A DNA stretch of 64,000 nt from assembly GCA_021108215.1 (NCBI GenBank), contig JAIORK010000029.1:1-64000 (forward strand). The letters run 5' to 3'. The notes beneath the pieces are model-generated. The model was not told where the DNA came from and ran no database searches. It saw only the letters and a program-made list of their open reading frames with translations. Position 1 is the stretch's first letter. Each line of letters starts with the position of its first letter. Positions 17,930 to 26,403 of this stretch are shown piece by piece. Source of the DNA: a bacterium. Its GTDB lineage: Bacteria > Oederibacteriota > JAAXVQ01 > JAUVAV01. The position numbers were made by a program, and so were the translations under genes.

Positions 17930-19270
17930 ATGTCAGCAGTGAGAAAATGTATAAATCAAAATAAAGATCCCCGCGTTTGCTTTATCAGCTTGGGATGTCC
18001 GAAAAACCAGGTGGATTCCGAGACCGCGATGGCACTATTTCGTGATCTGGGTATGGTATTGACCGAGGACCCGAATACGGCCGATGCCCTGGTGGTGAAT
18101 ACCTGCGCCTTTATCCAAAGTGCGGAAGAAGAGACGATTCAAGCAGTGCTGGAAGCAGCACAGCTGAAGAAACGAAAAAAAGTGAGTGTTCTGATGGTGG
18201 TGGGTTGCTGGATCACCAAGCACGGTGCGGAGAAGATCAAAAAAATGATCCCGGAGATTGACTGCATGGGATTACCCGGGGATGTTACGAAATGGGCGGA
18301 ACAACTTGAACAGTTTTTGCCCGGATTGCCGGTACAGGAAAAAAAAACAGCAACACCGTCAATGCGTTTGTTGTTGTCAGGACCCGGGACCGCTTATTTG
18401 AAAATTGCCGAGGGGTGTTCCCGGAAATGTGCGTTTTGCCTGATTCCCGCGTTGCGTGGAAAACTACATTCACGAGAGATTCCTGAAATCGTGATGGAAG
18501 CAAAGCAATTGGTCCGGCAGGGGGTTTTGGAACTGGTGCTGGTGGCGCAGGATACGACCAGCTATGGTCAGGACTTGAAAAACGGCACGACGTTGTCAAA
18601 GCTGCTGGACCGGTTGGTGCGGATTGCCGGGATTCGATGGATTCGGATCATGTATACCAATCCGGATGGGATTACCGAAGCGTTGATTAGACGGATCGCG
18701 CGGGAAAAGAAAATTTGCAATTATCTCGACATGCCGGTCCAGCATGCGCAGGCCGGTATTCTAAAGGCCATGAAACGGACCGGTGATGCGGAAACTTTAT
18801 TGAAGTTGATCGGACGTTTGCGGAAGCGTATTCCCGGCTTGGTCATTCGCACGACGATTCTCAGTGGATTTCCAGGAGAGACCGAGCAGGACCATCAGGT
18901 TCTGCTGGATTTTATTTCCCGGGCCCGTTTTAACCGGCTGGGCGTTTTTTCTTATTCCAAGGAGGCCGGGACAACAGCTGCCAAAATGAAGCAGCAGGTT
19001 TCGTTGGCAGTGCGTAACCGGCGACGCAAAGAAATTATGGAACGTCAGGCCGGTGTCAGCCTAGAACAGCTGGAAGGCGCTATCGGGAAAAAGTTTGACT
19101 GCCTGGTTGAGGAACGTTCCGGGAAAAAACATTGCATTGGCCGGACCATTTTTGATGCGCCGGAAATTGATGGTGGAATTATTCTGACAGGAAACATTCG
19201 GCCTGGTACAATTGTCAAAGTCCGGGTGACCGGTGCGACAGATCATGATCTTATAGGAGTCCTTGCGTGA
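17930..19270 (+). CDS. rimO: Ribosomal protein S12 methylthiotransferase RimO
   Basis: RimO is a radical-SAM enzyme with two Fe-S clusters that methylthiolates an Asp of ribosomal protein S12. The N-terminal UPF0004 domain carries SLGCPKNQVDSE, which favours RimO over MiaB. The radical-SAM motif CSRKCAFC holds the cluster Cys triad, the DMPVQHA segment follows, and a TRAM domain ends the protein. A TTG six bases upstream is possible, but the ATG gives a normal 446-residue protein. The pgsA start overlaps its stop by four bases. Confidence 0.9.
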   Translation: MSAVRKCINQNKDPRVCFISLGCPKNQVDSETAMALFRDLGMVLTEDPNTADALVVNTCAFIQSAEEETIQAVLEAAQLKKRKKVSVLMVVGCWITKHGAEKIKKMIPEIDCMGLPGDVTKWAEQLEQFLPGLPVQEKKTATPSMRLLLSGPGTAYLKIAEGCSRKCAFCLIPALRGKLHSREIPEIVMEAKQLVRQGVLELVLVAQDTTSYGQDLKNGTTLSKLLDRLVRIAGIRWIRIMYTNPDGITEALIRRIAREKKICNYLDMPVQHAQAGILKAMKRTGDAETLLKLIGRLRKRIPGLVIRTTILSGFPGETEQDHQVLLDFISRARFNRLGVFSYSKEAGTTAAKMKQQVSLAVRNRRRKEIMERQAGVSLEQLEGAIGKKFDCLVEERSGKKHCIGRTIFDAPEIDGGIILTGNIRPGTIVKVRVTGATDHDLIGVLA

Positions 19271-19911
19271 CATTGTGGAAATTTTTTAAGCAGTTGAATC
19301 TTCCAAATAGGCTGACCTTGGCCAGAGTGTTGGCGGTCCCGGTTTTCATGGGTTGTGTTTTAATTGAGAATGTCTGGATGCAATATGCCGCCTTGCTGGT
19401 TTTCGGCGCTGCTGCGATTACGGATTACTGGGATGGTCGGCTGGCACGCGAGCGTAATCTGGTTACAAATTTTGGAAAAATCATGGATCCCCTGGCAGAC
19501 AAGCTCCTGATGATGGCGGCGTTTATTTCATTTGTCCAGATGGGATATGCTCCGGCCTGGATGGTGATTCTGATTATTGGACGCGAGTTTGCCATCACCG
19601 GTTTGCGGGTTTTGGCTGCCGTGGAAGGACGCGTTATTGCCGCATCGACATCCGGCAAGCATAAGACCATCTCACAGATTGTTGCGGTGATTCTGATTTT
19701 GCTCGTCAGCTCGGTGGTGGTAACTTTACAGACCTGGCTTCCTCCCTGGGAGGAAACCCTGCGTTCTTTGGGACTTTCCGGGGAGATACTGCTTATGCTT
19801 ATTCGCTATTTACCGTTTGCCGCGATGTTGGTGGCTGCCGTGCTTTCTCTGTATTCGGGAATGGAATATCTCATTAAAAATCGCGGACTTTTTCAGGAAA
19901 CAAAAGCATGA
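19267..19911 (+). CDS. pgsA: CDP-diacylglycerol-glycerol-3-phosphate 3-phosphatidyltransferase PgsA
   Basis: PgsA makes phosphatidylglycerol phosphate at the inner membrane. The 214-residue protein has the CDP-alcohol phosphotransferase motif D-x2-DG-x2-AR-x8-G-x3-D-x3-D, read here as DYWDGRLAR from residue 53 with Asp 74 and Asp 78. It has about five membrane helices. The GTG start overlaps rimO, and its stop overlaps the pgpA start (ATGA), so three genes form one translational chain. PgpA next door removes the phosphate that PgsA leaves. Confidence 0.93.
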   Translation: MTLWKFFKQLNLPNRLTLARVLAVPVFMGCVLIENVWMQYAALLVFGAAAITDYWDGRLARERNLVTNFGKIMDPLADKLLMMAAFISFVQMGYAPAWMVILIIGREFAITGLRVLAAVEGRVIAASTSGKHKTISQIVAVILILLVSSVVVTLQTWLPPWEETLRSLGLSGEILLMLIRYLPFAAMLVAAVLSLYSGMEYLIKNRGLFQETKA

Positions 19912-20363
19912 GGTTTTTTCACCTAAGTGTTGCTTCGGTTTTTGGTGCCGGTTATTTTCCAGTAGCATCCGGGACCTTTGCTTCCGCACTGGCGATTGTA
20001 CCTTATTTAATAATACGTGAAAATTGGCTGCTGCATCTTGGCGCCATCGTGATTTTGTTTTTTATCGGGGTCTGGAGTTCTTTTGCGGCTGAGGATATCT
20101 TGCAGGAAAAAGATTCTCATAAAATTGTGATTGACGAGGTGGTGGGATATTTTATTGCCGTGTTTTTGTTGCCGGCTACCTGGTTTTACGCCATCGCCGC
20201 TTTTTTTCTTTTTCGTCTTTTTGATATTTGGAAACCCGGTGTGGCCGGCCGGTCTCAGTCTTTGCCGGGCGGTTGGGGCGTGATGGTGGATGATGTCTGG
20301 GCAGGATTATTTGCCAATCTTTGTTTGCAGGCAATCCGGTTGGGGAATTACTGGTTGGGATAG
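19908..20363 (+). CDS. pgpA: Phosphatidylglycerophosphatase A
   Basis: PgpA dephosphorylates phosphatidylglycerol phosphate to phosphatidylglycerol. The 151-residue membrane protein shows the family pattern: GAGYFPVASGTFAS, the acidic IVIDEVVGY motif, 'FRLFDIWKPG' and 'GGWGVMVDDVWAG'. Three or four hydrophobic segments are visible. It directly follows and overlaps pgsA, the preceding step of the pathway. Confidence 0.93.
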   Translation: MRFFHLSVASVFGAGYFPVASGTFASALAIVPYLIIRENWLLHLGAIVILFFIGVWSSFAAEDILQEKDSHKIVIDEVVGYFIAVFLLPATWFYAIAAFFLFRLFDIWKPGVAGRSQSLPGGWGVMVDDVWAGLFANLCLQAIRLGNYWLG

Positions 20364-20406
20364 ACAAAGATTTAAGTAATACAAGCATACGCCAAAACCA
20401 GTCAGA

Positions 20407-20681
20407 CTGCTCGTTTTCAAAGAAAAACCGGCTCTGTCAACATTCGACCAAGCAAGTCTTGATGATATGGCCCACGCCTGCCTGTGTTGTCGGAGGAATG
20501 TTCTATGTGGGTTTGGATGAAGAAATCATGATGCGGTCAGATAAGATTTAGCAGGCTCTTTTTAAGTCCCTGCGTTGCAGGTTGCCCGTTCGTAGAAAAT
20601 GAATCGACAACACAGGCAGGTGTAAGGTGAGAATAGAAAAGGGAATTGAAAACACACACCGGTTTTCCGCAGAAAAACAGG
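20407..20681. repeat. Nested inverted-repeat region before pyk
   Basis: An inner pair of perfect 16-base arms (CCTGCCTGTGTTGTCG at 20477-20492, complement at 20605-20620) lies within a looser outer pair (about 20411-20445 and 20643-20674). The left outer segment from 20407 is strongly similar to the stem and following motif of the long hairpin at 59.9 kb read on its - strand (shared GTTTT, AAAGAAAAACCG and CTGT blocks). No convincing gene lies in this 327-base gap; a 76-codon frame across it has no ribosome-binding site. Confidence 0.5.
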
Positions 20682-20690
20682 AGGCGTGGT

Positions 20691-22106
20691 ATGGAACGCA
20701 CGAAAATGATTTTTACCCTCGGTCCGGCAACGGACAGACCCGGTGTTTTAAAAAAGCTGATACGGGCGGGAATGGATTGCGCCCGGTTTAATTTTTCGCA
20801 TGGGGAGTATCCGGAGCATGCGAAACGGTTTGCATTGTTGGAACGCGAAAGCCGTGCGGCCGGTGTTCCGGTCGCGACATTGTTGGATTTGACAGGCCCA
20901 AAATTAAGGGTGGGAAAGTTTAAAAGTGGAGGCATATCACTTTTAACCGGGGCGGTGGTTCGTATCCGGCCGGGAAAAACATCCGGCAGCCGGGATTTGA
21001 TTCCCGTCAATTATGTCCACCTATCCCAAGAAGTAAAACGCGGTGATGCGATTTTAATGGATGATGGCCTGATCCGCCTGAAGGTCATGCACAAAGAGGG
21101 ACGGGATGTGATTTGTAAGGTGGTTGTCGGCGGGATTCTCAAGGATAAAAAAGGCTTGAATCTTCCGGGACAATCGCTTCGGGTTCCAGCCATGACCGCG
21201 AAAGATAAGCGCGACCTGGCATTTGGACTTCAACTGGGATTTGATTACGTCGCACTCTCTTTTGTCCGCAAATCCGAGGAAATGCGGGTTTTGAAAAAGC
21301 GTATCCGGGCTGCCGGATCGCAAGCCGGTACGATCGCAAAAATTGAAAAACCGCAAGCCATTCCTCATTTGGAAAAGATTATTCAGGTATCGGATGGTGT
21401 GATGATTGCACGCGGCGATTTGGGTGTGGAGATGAGCGCGGAACAAGTCCCGGTACTCCAAAAGAAAATTATATCCATGGCCAATCATTATGGAAAGGTT
21501 GTCATTACGGCTACCCAGATGTTGCAGTCCATGATGGAGAATCCCACGCCAACTCGGGCGGAGGCATCTGACGTGGCCAATGCAATTTTTGACGGCAGTG
21601 ACGGTATTATGCTTTCGGGTGAGACCGCCGCCGGCCGCTATCCAGTCCAGTCTGCGACGATGATGGCGCGGATTGCCGCCCAGGCAGAGGCGGCACCGGA
21701 ATATAACCGGCTTAGTTTGGAGCCGACCTGTCTTGCGCCGGAGGACGATGTTATTGCCGCCGGTGTTCATCTGGTCGAGAAAATAAAGGCGCGTTATTTA
21801 GTGGTTTTCACACAAACCGGGAATACGGCGCGATTAATTTCGCGGCAACGCCCGCAGGTTCCGGTGATTGCTTTGGCGCATTCAGAGGTAATCCGGAGAA
21901 AATTGGCCCTGGTTTGGGGAGTAGAAAGCCTTTTGATCAATACACAACCCGCGCTGGAAACCATTGTTGAGCAGGCAGTAAAGGTCCTGTTGGCGTGTCG
22001 CCGTGTTCGTAAAGGGGATTGGGTGGTTATTTTAGCCAGTTCACCGAGGGGTACCCGGACCAATTTCATTAAAATTCATCAAATCGGCGAGGAGCATCAA
22101 GACTGA
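20691..22106 (+). CDS. pyk: Pyruvate kinase
   Basis: Pyruvate kinase converts PEP and ADP to pyruvate and ATP. The 471-residue protein has the TKMIFTLGPAT start, the substrate-binding ARFNFSHG motif, the small beta-barrel B domain, the signature IARGDLGVE with 'KIEKPQAI' carrying the catalytic Lys, and the C-terminal allosteric-type domain (TGNTARLISRQRP). The ATG has AGGAGG seven bases upstream; a longer reading from 20646 has none. No extra C-terminal PEP-utiliser domain is present. Confidence 0.96.
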   Translation: MERTKMIFTLGPATDRPGVLKKLIRAGMDCARFNFSHGEYPEHAKRFALLERESRAAGVPVATLLDLTGPKLRVGKFKSGGISLLTGAVVRIRPGKTSGSRDLIPVNYVHLSQEVKRGDAILMDDGLIRLKVMHKEGRDVICKVVVGGILKDKKGLNLPGQSLRVPAMTAKDKRDLAFGLQLGFDYVALSFVRKSEEMRVLKKRIRAAGSQAGTIAKIEKPQAIPHLEKIIQVSDGVMIARGDLGVEMSAEQVPVLQKKIISMANHYGKVVITATQMLQSMMENPTPTRAEASDVANAIFDGSDGIMLSGETAAGRYPVQSATMMARIAAQAEAAPEYNRLSLEPTCLAPEDDVIAAGVHLVEKIKARYLVVFTQTGNTARLISRQRPQVPVIALAHSEVIRRKLALVWGVESLLINTQPALETIVEQAVKVLLACRRVRKGDWVVILASSPRGTRTNFIKIHQIGEEHQD

Positions 22107-22206
22107 TAATCACGATGTTTCTCCATTTTTTAATGTTTTTCGGTTGCACAAAGCAGGCACAATAAAATATGATATTAAGATGACAAAGTCGAGGATGGTG
22201 ACGGCG

Positions 22207-23985
22207 ATGAAGCGATGGATACTCGTGGTTTTTTGTTTTTTGATGGTATTTCCTGAATCAGTTCCGGCCGATGAATCGGTTCTCGGTACAGCAGGTAAGA
22301 TACTCCAGATCGGGGTCGGACCGCGTGCGGTCGGTATGGGAGAGGCCCAGGTTGCGGCTGCCAATGATTTATATGCCTTGTATTGGAATCCTGCCGGACT
22401 TGCTGCGATCCGTTCGCCGCAGCTTTCCTATATGCACAATCTATGGCTCCAGGATATTCAGGACGCTTATGTGACCTATGCTCAGCGGCTGTTCCGCGGC
22501 GGGTTCGCACTGAGTGTCAATTATTTTAATTTTGGTGAATTTGAAAAAATCGGCGTTGATCCATCCGGCTATCCGCTTCCCACCTCGGAAACATTTACAC
22601 CCTATACCTTGGTCGTCTCCGCCGGCTACGGTACCCGTGTAACACCGGAAATGAATTTTGGCGGAACCGTCAAACTCGTAAATGAGAGTGTGGACACTTT
22701 TAGCAGCATGACCCTGGCCATGGACCTGGGGATGCAGTACCGTTTGCTCAAAGGACTCAAGACCGGCCTTGCGATTCAGAATCTCGGTCTGCCTTTGGAA
22801 GGGTATCAGCTACCCATGAATGTCAAGGCGGGTATTTCTTATCGGATTCCATTTGTTATCAATGAAAAACGAGATCGGTTTCTTTCGGTCGTGGATGTCA
22901 ATCTTCCCATTCCTTTTGATCAACCGTTTTATACCAATATCGGGTTGGAATATTTCTATTTAGGTATTATTTCGCTCCGGGGGGGATATAAAATTTCTGA
23001 AATTAACGGTTTGGGTGATGCTGCGGGTTTAACCGCAGGGATTGGTGTCAATGTCACAGGCTTTATTCTTGATTATGCGGTGGCACCCTTCGGTGATCTG
23101 GGGATGACCCACCGCATGGCACTTACCTATACGTTTATCTCGCCCAAGCGCGCGAAGAAGAAAACTCAAAGTATCAAGCGGCGTAAAGTGAAGCGGAAGA
23201 CAAAGAAAAAAAGCGGCGGCAGCGGGCTGATGCTGCCGCCTGATACCCGTGGCGGGACCGGCGGTCAAGTTCTTATGCCAAAGGTGTCGAAAATGAAAAT
23301 GCGCAAAGCGATTCGAATGGAAGTGGAATCTGAAATCAGTTCACAAAATGAAACCCAGATTGAACAAGCGGTATTTCAGGTGAGATTTTCTGAAAAAAAA
23401 TCAGTTCGTCGTTGGATACTCAGCATTGTTGGTCCGGACGGGCGGGTAGTGAAAAAATATTCCGGCAAAGGGCTGCCGACAAAATTAGTGTGGGATGGGA
23501 CGGGCAAGGAAAGAAATAAAGTTGCAGAAGGGATCTTTTGTCGTTATGCGATGAAAATGGAGTTGTCCGATGGTTCTGTGGAAAAACTACGCGGTAAAAT
23601 TTATACCCGTGATTTGGAAGTGAGTGATAGTCAATCCAATCGAGAGGTGTTGCCGCGGATTTATTTTGGGGAAGGTGCGGCGGATCTTTCGGACCGGTCT
23701 TTGAGAACGCTTAAATCAATTGCGAAAAAGATAAAAAGTCAGCCGTATATCAAAGTTTCGATTGAGGGCTATACGGACAATCATGCTGAAAAATCGATGA
23801 GTTTTTTGCTTTCGCAGCGACGCGCGATAACCGTATCACGTTATTTAACCGCGACCTATAAAATACCTTTGAAAAAAGTGTCCACGCATGCCAGAGGCAG
23901 TAAAAGTCCTATAGCCAGTAATCAAACGGAAAAAGGCCGGACGCGTAATCGGCGTGTGGAAATTGTCATTATTTATCGACAGTGA
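22207..23985 (+). CDS. PorV-like barrel fused to FlgD-Ig-like and OmpA-like domains
   Basis: The 592-residue protein starts with a signal peptide (MKRWILVVFCFLMVFPESVPA, cleavage probably after VPA). Residues about 25-315 resemble PorV/UPF0164 outer-membrane barrels (GPRAVGMGEAQVAAANDLYALYWNPAGL is the typical start). A Lys/Arg-rich linker (about 318-345) and a Gly-rich stretch follow, then a FlgD-like Ig segment (VGPDGRVVKKYSGKG, LVWDG), then an OmpA/Pal peptidoglycan-binding domain (ISIEGYTDN-type motif, SQRRAITVSRYL, GRTRNRRVEI). It could tie an outer-membrane channel to the wall. An alternative ATG lies at 22195. Confidence 0.8.
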   Translation: MKRWILVVFCFLMVFPESVPADESVLGTAGKILQIGVGPRAVGMGEAQVAAANDLYALYWNPAGLAAIRSPQLSYMHNLWLQDIQDAYVTYAQRLFRGGFALSVNYFNFGEFEKIGVDPSGYPLPTSETFTPYTLVVSAGYGTRVTPEMNFGGTVKLVNESVDTFSSMTLAMDLGMQYRLLKGLKTGLAIQNLGLPLEGYQLPMNVKAGISYRIPFVINEKRDRFLSVVDVNLPIPFDQPFYTNIGLEYFYLGIISLRGGYKISEINGLGDAAGLTAGIGVNVTGFILDYAVAPFGDLGMTHRMALTYTFISPKRAKKKTQSIKRRKVKRKTKKKSGGSGLMLPPDTRGGTGGQVLMPKVSKMKMRKAIRMEVESEISSQNETQIEQAVFQVRFSEKKSVRRWILSIVGPDGRVVKKYSGKGLPTKLVWDGTGKERNKVAEGIFCRYAMKMELSDGSVEKLRGKIYTRDLEVSDSQSNREVLPRIYFGEGAADLSDRSLRTLKSIAKKIKSQPYIKVSIEGYTDNHAEKSMSFLLSQRRAITVSRYLTATYKIPLKKVSTHARGSKSPIASNQTEKGRTRNRRVEIVIIYRQ

Positions 23986-24000
23986 GTACAGGTTATTATA

Positions 24001-24042
24001 AAAAATCCCATCAATGCCGGAAGGTGTTGGTGGGATTTTTTT
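24001..24042 (+). terminator. Intrinsic terminator after the PorV-OmpA gene
   Basis: AAAAATCCCATCAA pairs with TTGGTGGGATTTTT (one G-T pair) around a 12-base loop, and the right arm ends in seven T. It is placed 15 bases after the stop codon. Confidence 0.85.
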
Positions 24043-24093
24043 ATTACAGCCAAACCGGGGTACGATGAAGCTGTGGGGTCACAAAATTTTTCA

Positions 24094-24122
24094 CTGGCTT
24101 CAAAGACGCGGCATGCTATAAT
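24094..24122 (+). promoter_or_regulatory. Extended -10 promoter before the NAD(P)HX repair gene
   Basis: TGCTATAAT is a perfect extended -10 element (box 24117-24122). The -35 region at the right distance (CTGGCT) is poor, as is usual for extended -10 promoters. Transcription would begin near 24129 and give a leader of about 175 bases. Confidence 0.65.
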
Positions 24123-24128
24123 CACTTT

Positions 24129-24305
24129 GTTTTCAAGTGTTTTTTACCTGAGGACATGACGATGCAGGCAGAGCAGCCTAAATAATCGCAGGTTAAAAAG
24201 GTCCGATAGGGGGCATGTTTTTAACAGTTCGTGTGATCCCCGCCGGTTTTTTCAGCAGGGGGACTATCGCGGTGCGGGTATTCTATGGATTAAAGGAGTT
24301 GCGCG
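24129..24305 (+). other. Long structured leader, unidentified
   Basis: This leader contains a stem GTTAAAAA / TTTTTAAC (24192-24199 with 24218-24225) and a TCCCC / GGGGGA pairing around 24237-24262. A possible pairing of CGATAG with CTATCG would compete with parts of these. A nine-codon frame (MTMQAEQPK) lies at 24156-24185 but is poorly placed for translation. I checked by eye for TPP, cobalamin, glycine, c-di-GMP, ZTP, fluoride and purine riboswitch core motifs and found none. Confidence 0.4.
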
Positions 24306-25886
24306 TTGTTGCGGATTGTAGACGCTAAAACCATGCAGGCAATTGATCGTGAGGCAATGACAGCTTATGCCATCCCCGGTCATAAATTGATGGAACAAGC
24401 CGGGTTGCGGCTGGCAGAGCATGTGCTTGGGTTTATCGGTTCGAAAAGTCAGACCCGAGTGACGATCCTGGCAGGCGGCGGAAAAAACGGCGGGGATGGA
24501 TTGGTCTGTGCACGCTATCTGGCACGGGCCGGCATCAAGCCACGGGTTCTGATTTTATCCGAAAAAATCGCACCTGAGACGCTGGAAAATCTCCAGCGGC
24601 TTTCTTCTGAAAATGTGGCCAGTCGGCAATGCTCGGAGTGTTTGCCGGATGCATTTGCTGAAATCATTATGGCTTCGGATGTGGTGGTGGATGCCATGTT
24701 GGGCATCGGTCTTTCCGGTGATTTGCGCGAACCTTATATTCAGGCAATTACGAAAGTCAATGCAAGCAATGCGGTTGTGATTGCCGCGGATATTCCTTCG
24801 GGATTGAATGCCGATAACGGGGACCCGGGAATCATGACCGTTCAGGCGGATTGCACGATAACCTTTGGATTGCCAAAGGCGGGTTTATTACGGCAGTCGG
24901 CAGCATCCTATGTGGGGCGTTTGGTGGTTGAGACCATTGGATTTCCGGCGCCGTTGCTCCGTGCAGGGCAGGCGGAGACGGTTCAGTATGTCTATGAAAA
25001 TGCAATTGCCGGATTTTTGCCGAAACGATCACCCCTGGGGCACAAGCGTTCGGTCGGGAAAGTTTTGGTGATCGGTGGTTCTTTCGGTTATCATGGTGCG
25101 CTGCTTTTGGCTGCATTAGGTGCCATGCGTAGTGGTGCCGGGTATGTTGCAATGGCCTATCCAAAAACAATGGATGCTGTCATACGCAGCCATGCTCTTG
25201 AAGCGGTCTGCCTGCCGATGGCTGATGGCGGCAAGGCGGCTTTGGGGATTGCGGCCTTGCCGCAGCTATTGGAAACCGCCCAAACCTATGATGCTGTGGT
25301 TCTCGGGCCGGGACTCGGCCGGACCCCGGGCACCCAAAATTTAATTAGAAGGTTCATCGGAAAAATAGCCGGTCCGGCGATGCTGCTGGTTGATGCAGAT
25401 GCATTACACGCCTTGTCCGGGGTACAATGGCCGTCACGGTCATCCGGGCGGCCGGAAATTATAGTGACCCCCCATGAGGGTGAGGCGGCACAGTTGCTCG
25501 GGAAGTCGGCTGAGCACATCAGCAGTAATCGGATGGAGGCGTTGGGAGCGCTGACGAAGAAGCTGCCGGGAATCGTGTTGCTTAAAGGGAGAAATACTGT
25601 GATTGCAAAAAAACGCTCACCGGTTTTCATCACAGGTTCCGGGACACAGGCATTGGCCACCGCAGGAAGCGGCGATGTGTTGGGGGGAGTGATTGCCGCA
25701 TTGGCTGCACAAAAAATATCGGCCTTGCAGGCCGGTTTGGCAGGTGCCGTGGCACATGGTATTGCGGGATGTCTGGCAGCCAAGGATGTCTGGGGCCAGG
25801 GTGTTATTGCGCGGGATATTGCGGACCAGCTTCCCAATGCTTTTGCCCTGCTCCGCAAATTGCCGGCACGGGCTGACTGGGTATAG
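24306..25886 (+). CDS. nnr: Bifunctional NAD(P)HX epimerase / ADP-dependent dehydratase
   Basis: This enzyme repairs hydrated NADH and NADPH. The N-terminal half (about residues 1-215) is the YjeF_N epimerase with GGGKNGGDGLVCARYL and the 'IPSGLNADNGDPG' motif. The C-terminal half (about 230-520) is the ribokinase-like dehydratase with GGSFGYHGALLLA, 'LGPGLGR', the 'TPHEGEAAQLLG' motif and the anion-hole stretch GSGDVLGG. The 526-residue fused form is the common bacterial arrangement. A TTG start has AAGGAG eight bases upstream; the next codon is also TTG. Confidence 0.93.
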   Translation: MLRIVDAKTMQAIDREAMTAYAIPGHKLMEQAGLRLAEHVLGFIGSKSQTRVTILAGGGKNGGDGLVCARYLARAGIKPRVLILSEKIAPETLENLQRLSSENVASRQCSECLPDAFAEIIMASDVVVDAMLGIGLSGDLREPYIQAITKVNASNAVVIAADIPSGLNADNGDPGIMTVQADCTITFGLPKAGLLRQSAASYVGRLVVETIGFPAPLLRAGQAETVQYVYENAIAGFLPKRSPLGHKRSVGKVLVIGGSFGYHGALLLAALGAMRSGAGYVAMAYPKTMDAVIRSHALEAVCLPMADGGKAALGIAALPQLLETAQTYDAVVLGPGLGRTPGTQNLIRRFIGKIAGPAMLLVDADALHALSGVQWPSRSSGRPEIIVTPHEGEAAQLLGKSAEHISSNRMEALGALTKKLPGIVLLKGRNTVIAKKRSPVFITGSGTQALATAGSGDVLGGVIAALAAQKISALQAGLAGAVAHGIAGCLAAKDVWGQGVIARDIADQLPNAFALLRKLPARADWV

Positions 25887-25939
25887 GGGATTTCAGGGAT
25901 TTCAAAATAGTGAATGAAAAAACACATAACGGAGGCGGT

Positions 25940-26401
25940 ATGAAAAAGTTCAAAGCAAGCGATATTATGACAAAAGAAATTTTTTCTGTTCAACCGGACA
26001 TGACAGTCAAGGCGGTGGCGCAATTTTTTCTTCAGAACAACATATCCGGTGCACCGGTTTTAGATGATCATGCCGCCCTGGTCGGCATTGTCACCGAAGG
26101 TGATGTGATTTTTCGTGATGCCACAGTACATGCGCCTACCATGATTACGTTGTTTGATGCAATTATTTATCTGGAAGGGACGCAAAAACACGAACAGGAA
26201 TTGAAGAAAATTATCGGTGGAAAAGTCGAAGATATCATGAGCAAGGATGTGGTGACTATTTCGCCGGAAGCTGATCTGCAGGAAATGGCAACAATTATGC
26301 ATGAGAAAAAAAAGCATCTTTTGCCGGTTGTTGAAAGCGGCAAGGTGGTTGGTATTGTGGGGAAGGCCGATATGGTTCGGGCAATTATTCAGGAGGAGTA
26401 A
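25940..26401 (+). CDS. Two-CBS-domain protein
   Basis: The 153-residue protein consists of two CBS motifs: KASDIMTKEIFSVQPDMTV near the start and 'VEDIMSKDVVTISPEADLQ' in the second half, each ending with the usual LVGIVTEGDV-like or VVGIVGKADM strand. CBS pairs bind adenine nucleotides or S-adenosyl compounds and act as energy sensors. There is no attached effector domain. GGAGG lies before the ATG. It sits two bases before the amidohydrolase start, so the two are probably cotranscribed. Confidence 0.9.
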   Translation: MKKFKASDIMTKEIFSVQPDMTVKAVAQFFLQNNISGAPVLDDHAALVGIVTEGDVIFRDATVHAPTMITLFDAIIYLEGTQKHEQELKKIIGGKVEDIMSKDVVTISPEADLQEMATIMHEKKKHLLPVVESGKVVGIVGKADMVRAIIQEE

Positions 26402-26403
26402 GC

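Noticed and set aside
20321-20551. 76-codon frame between pgpA and pyk
   Set aside because: It runs through inverted repeats, begins inside pgpA and has no ribosome-binding site or recognisable protein pattern.
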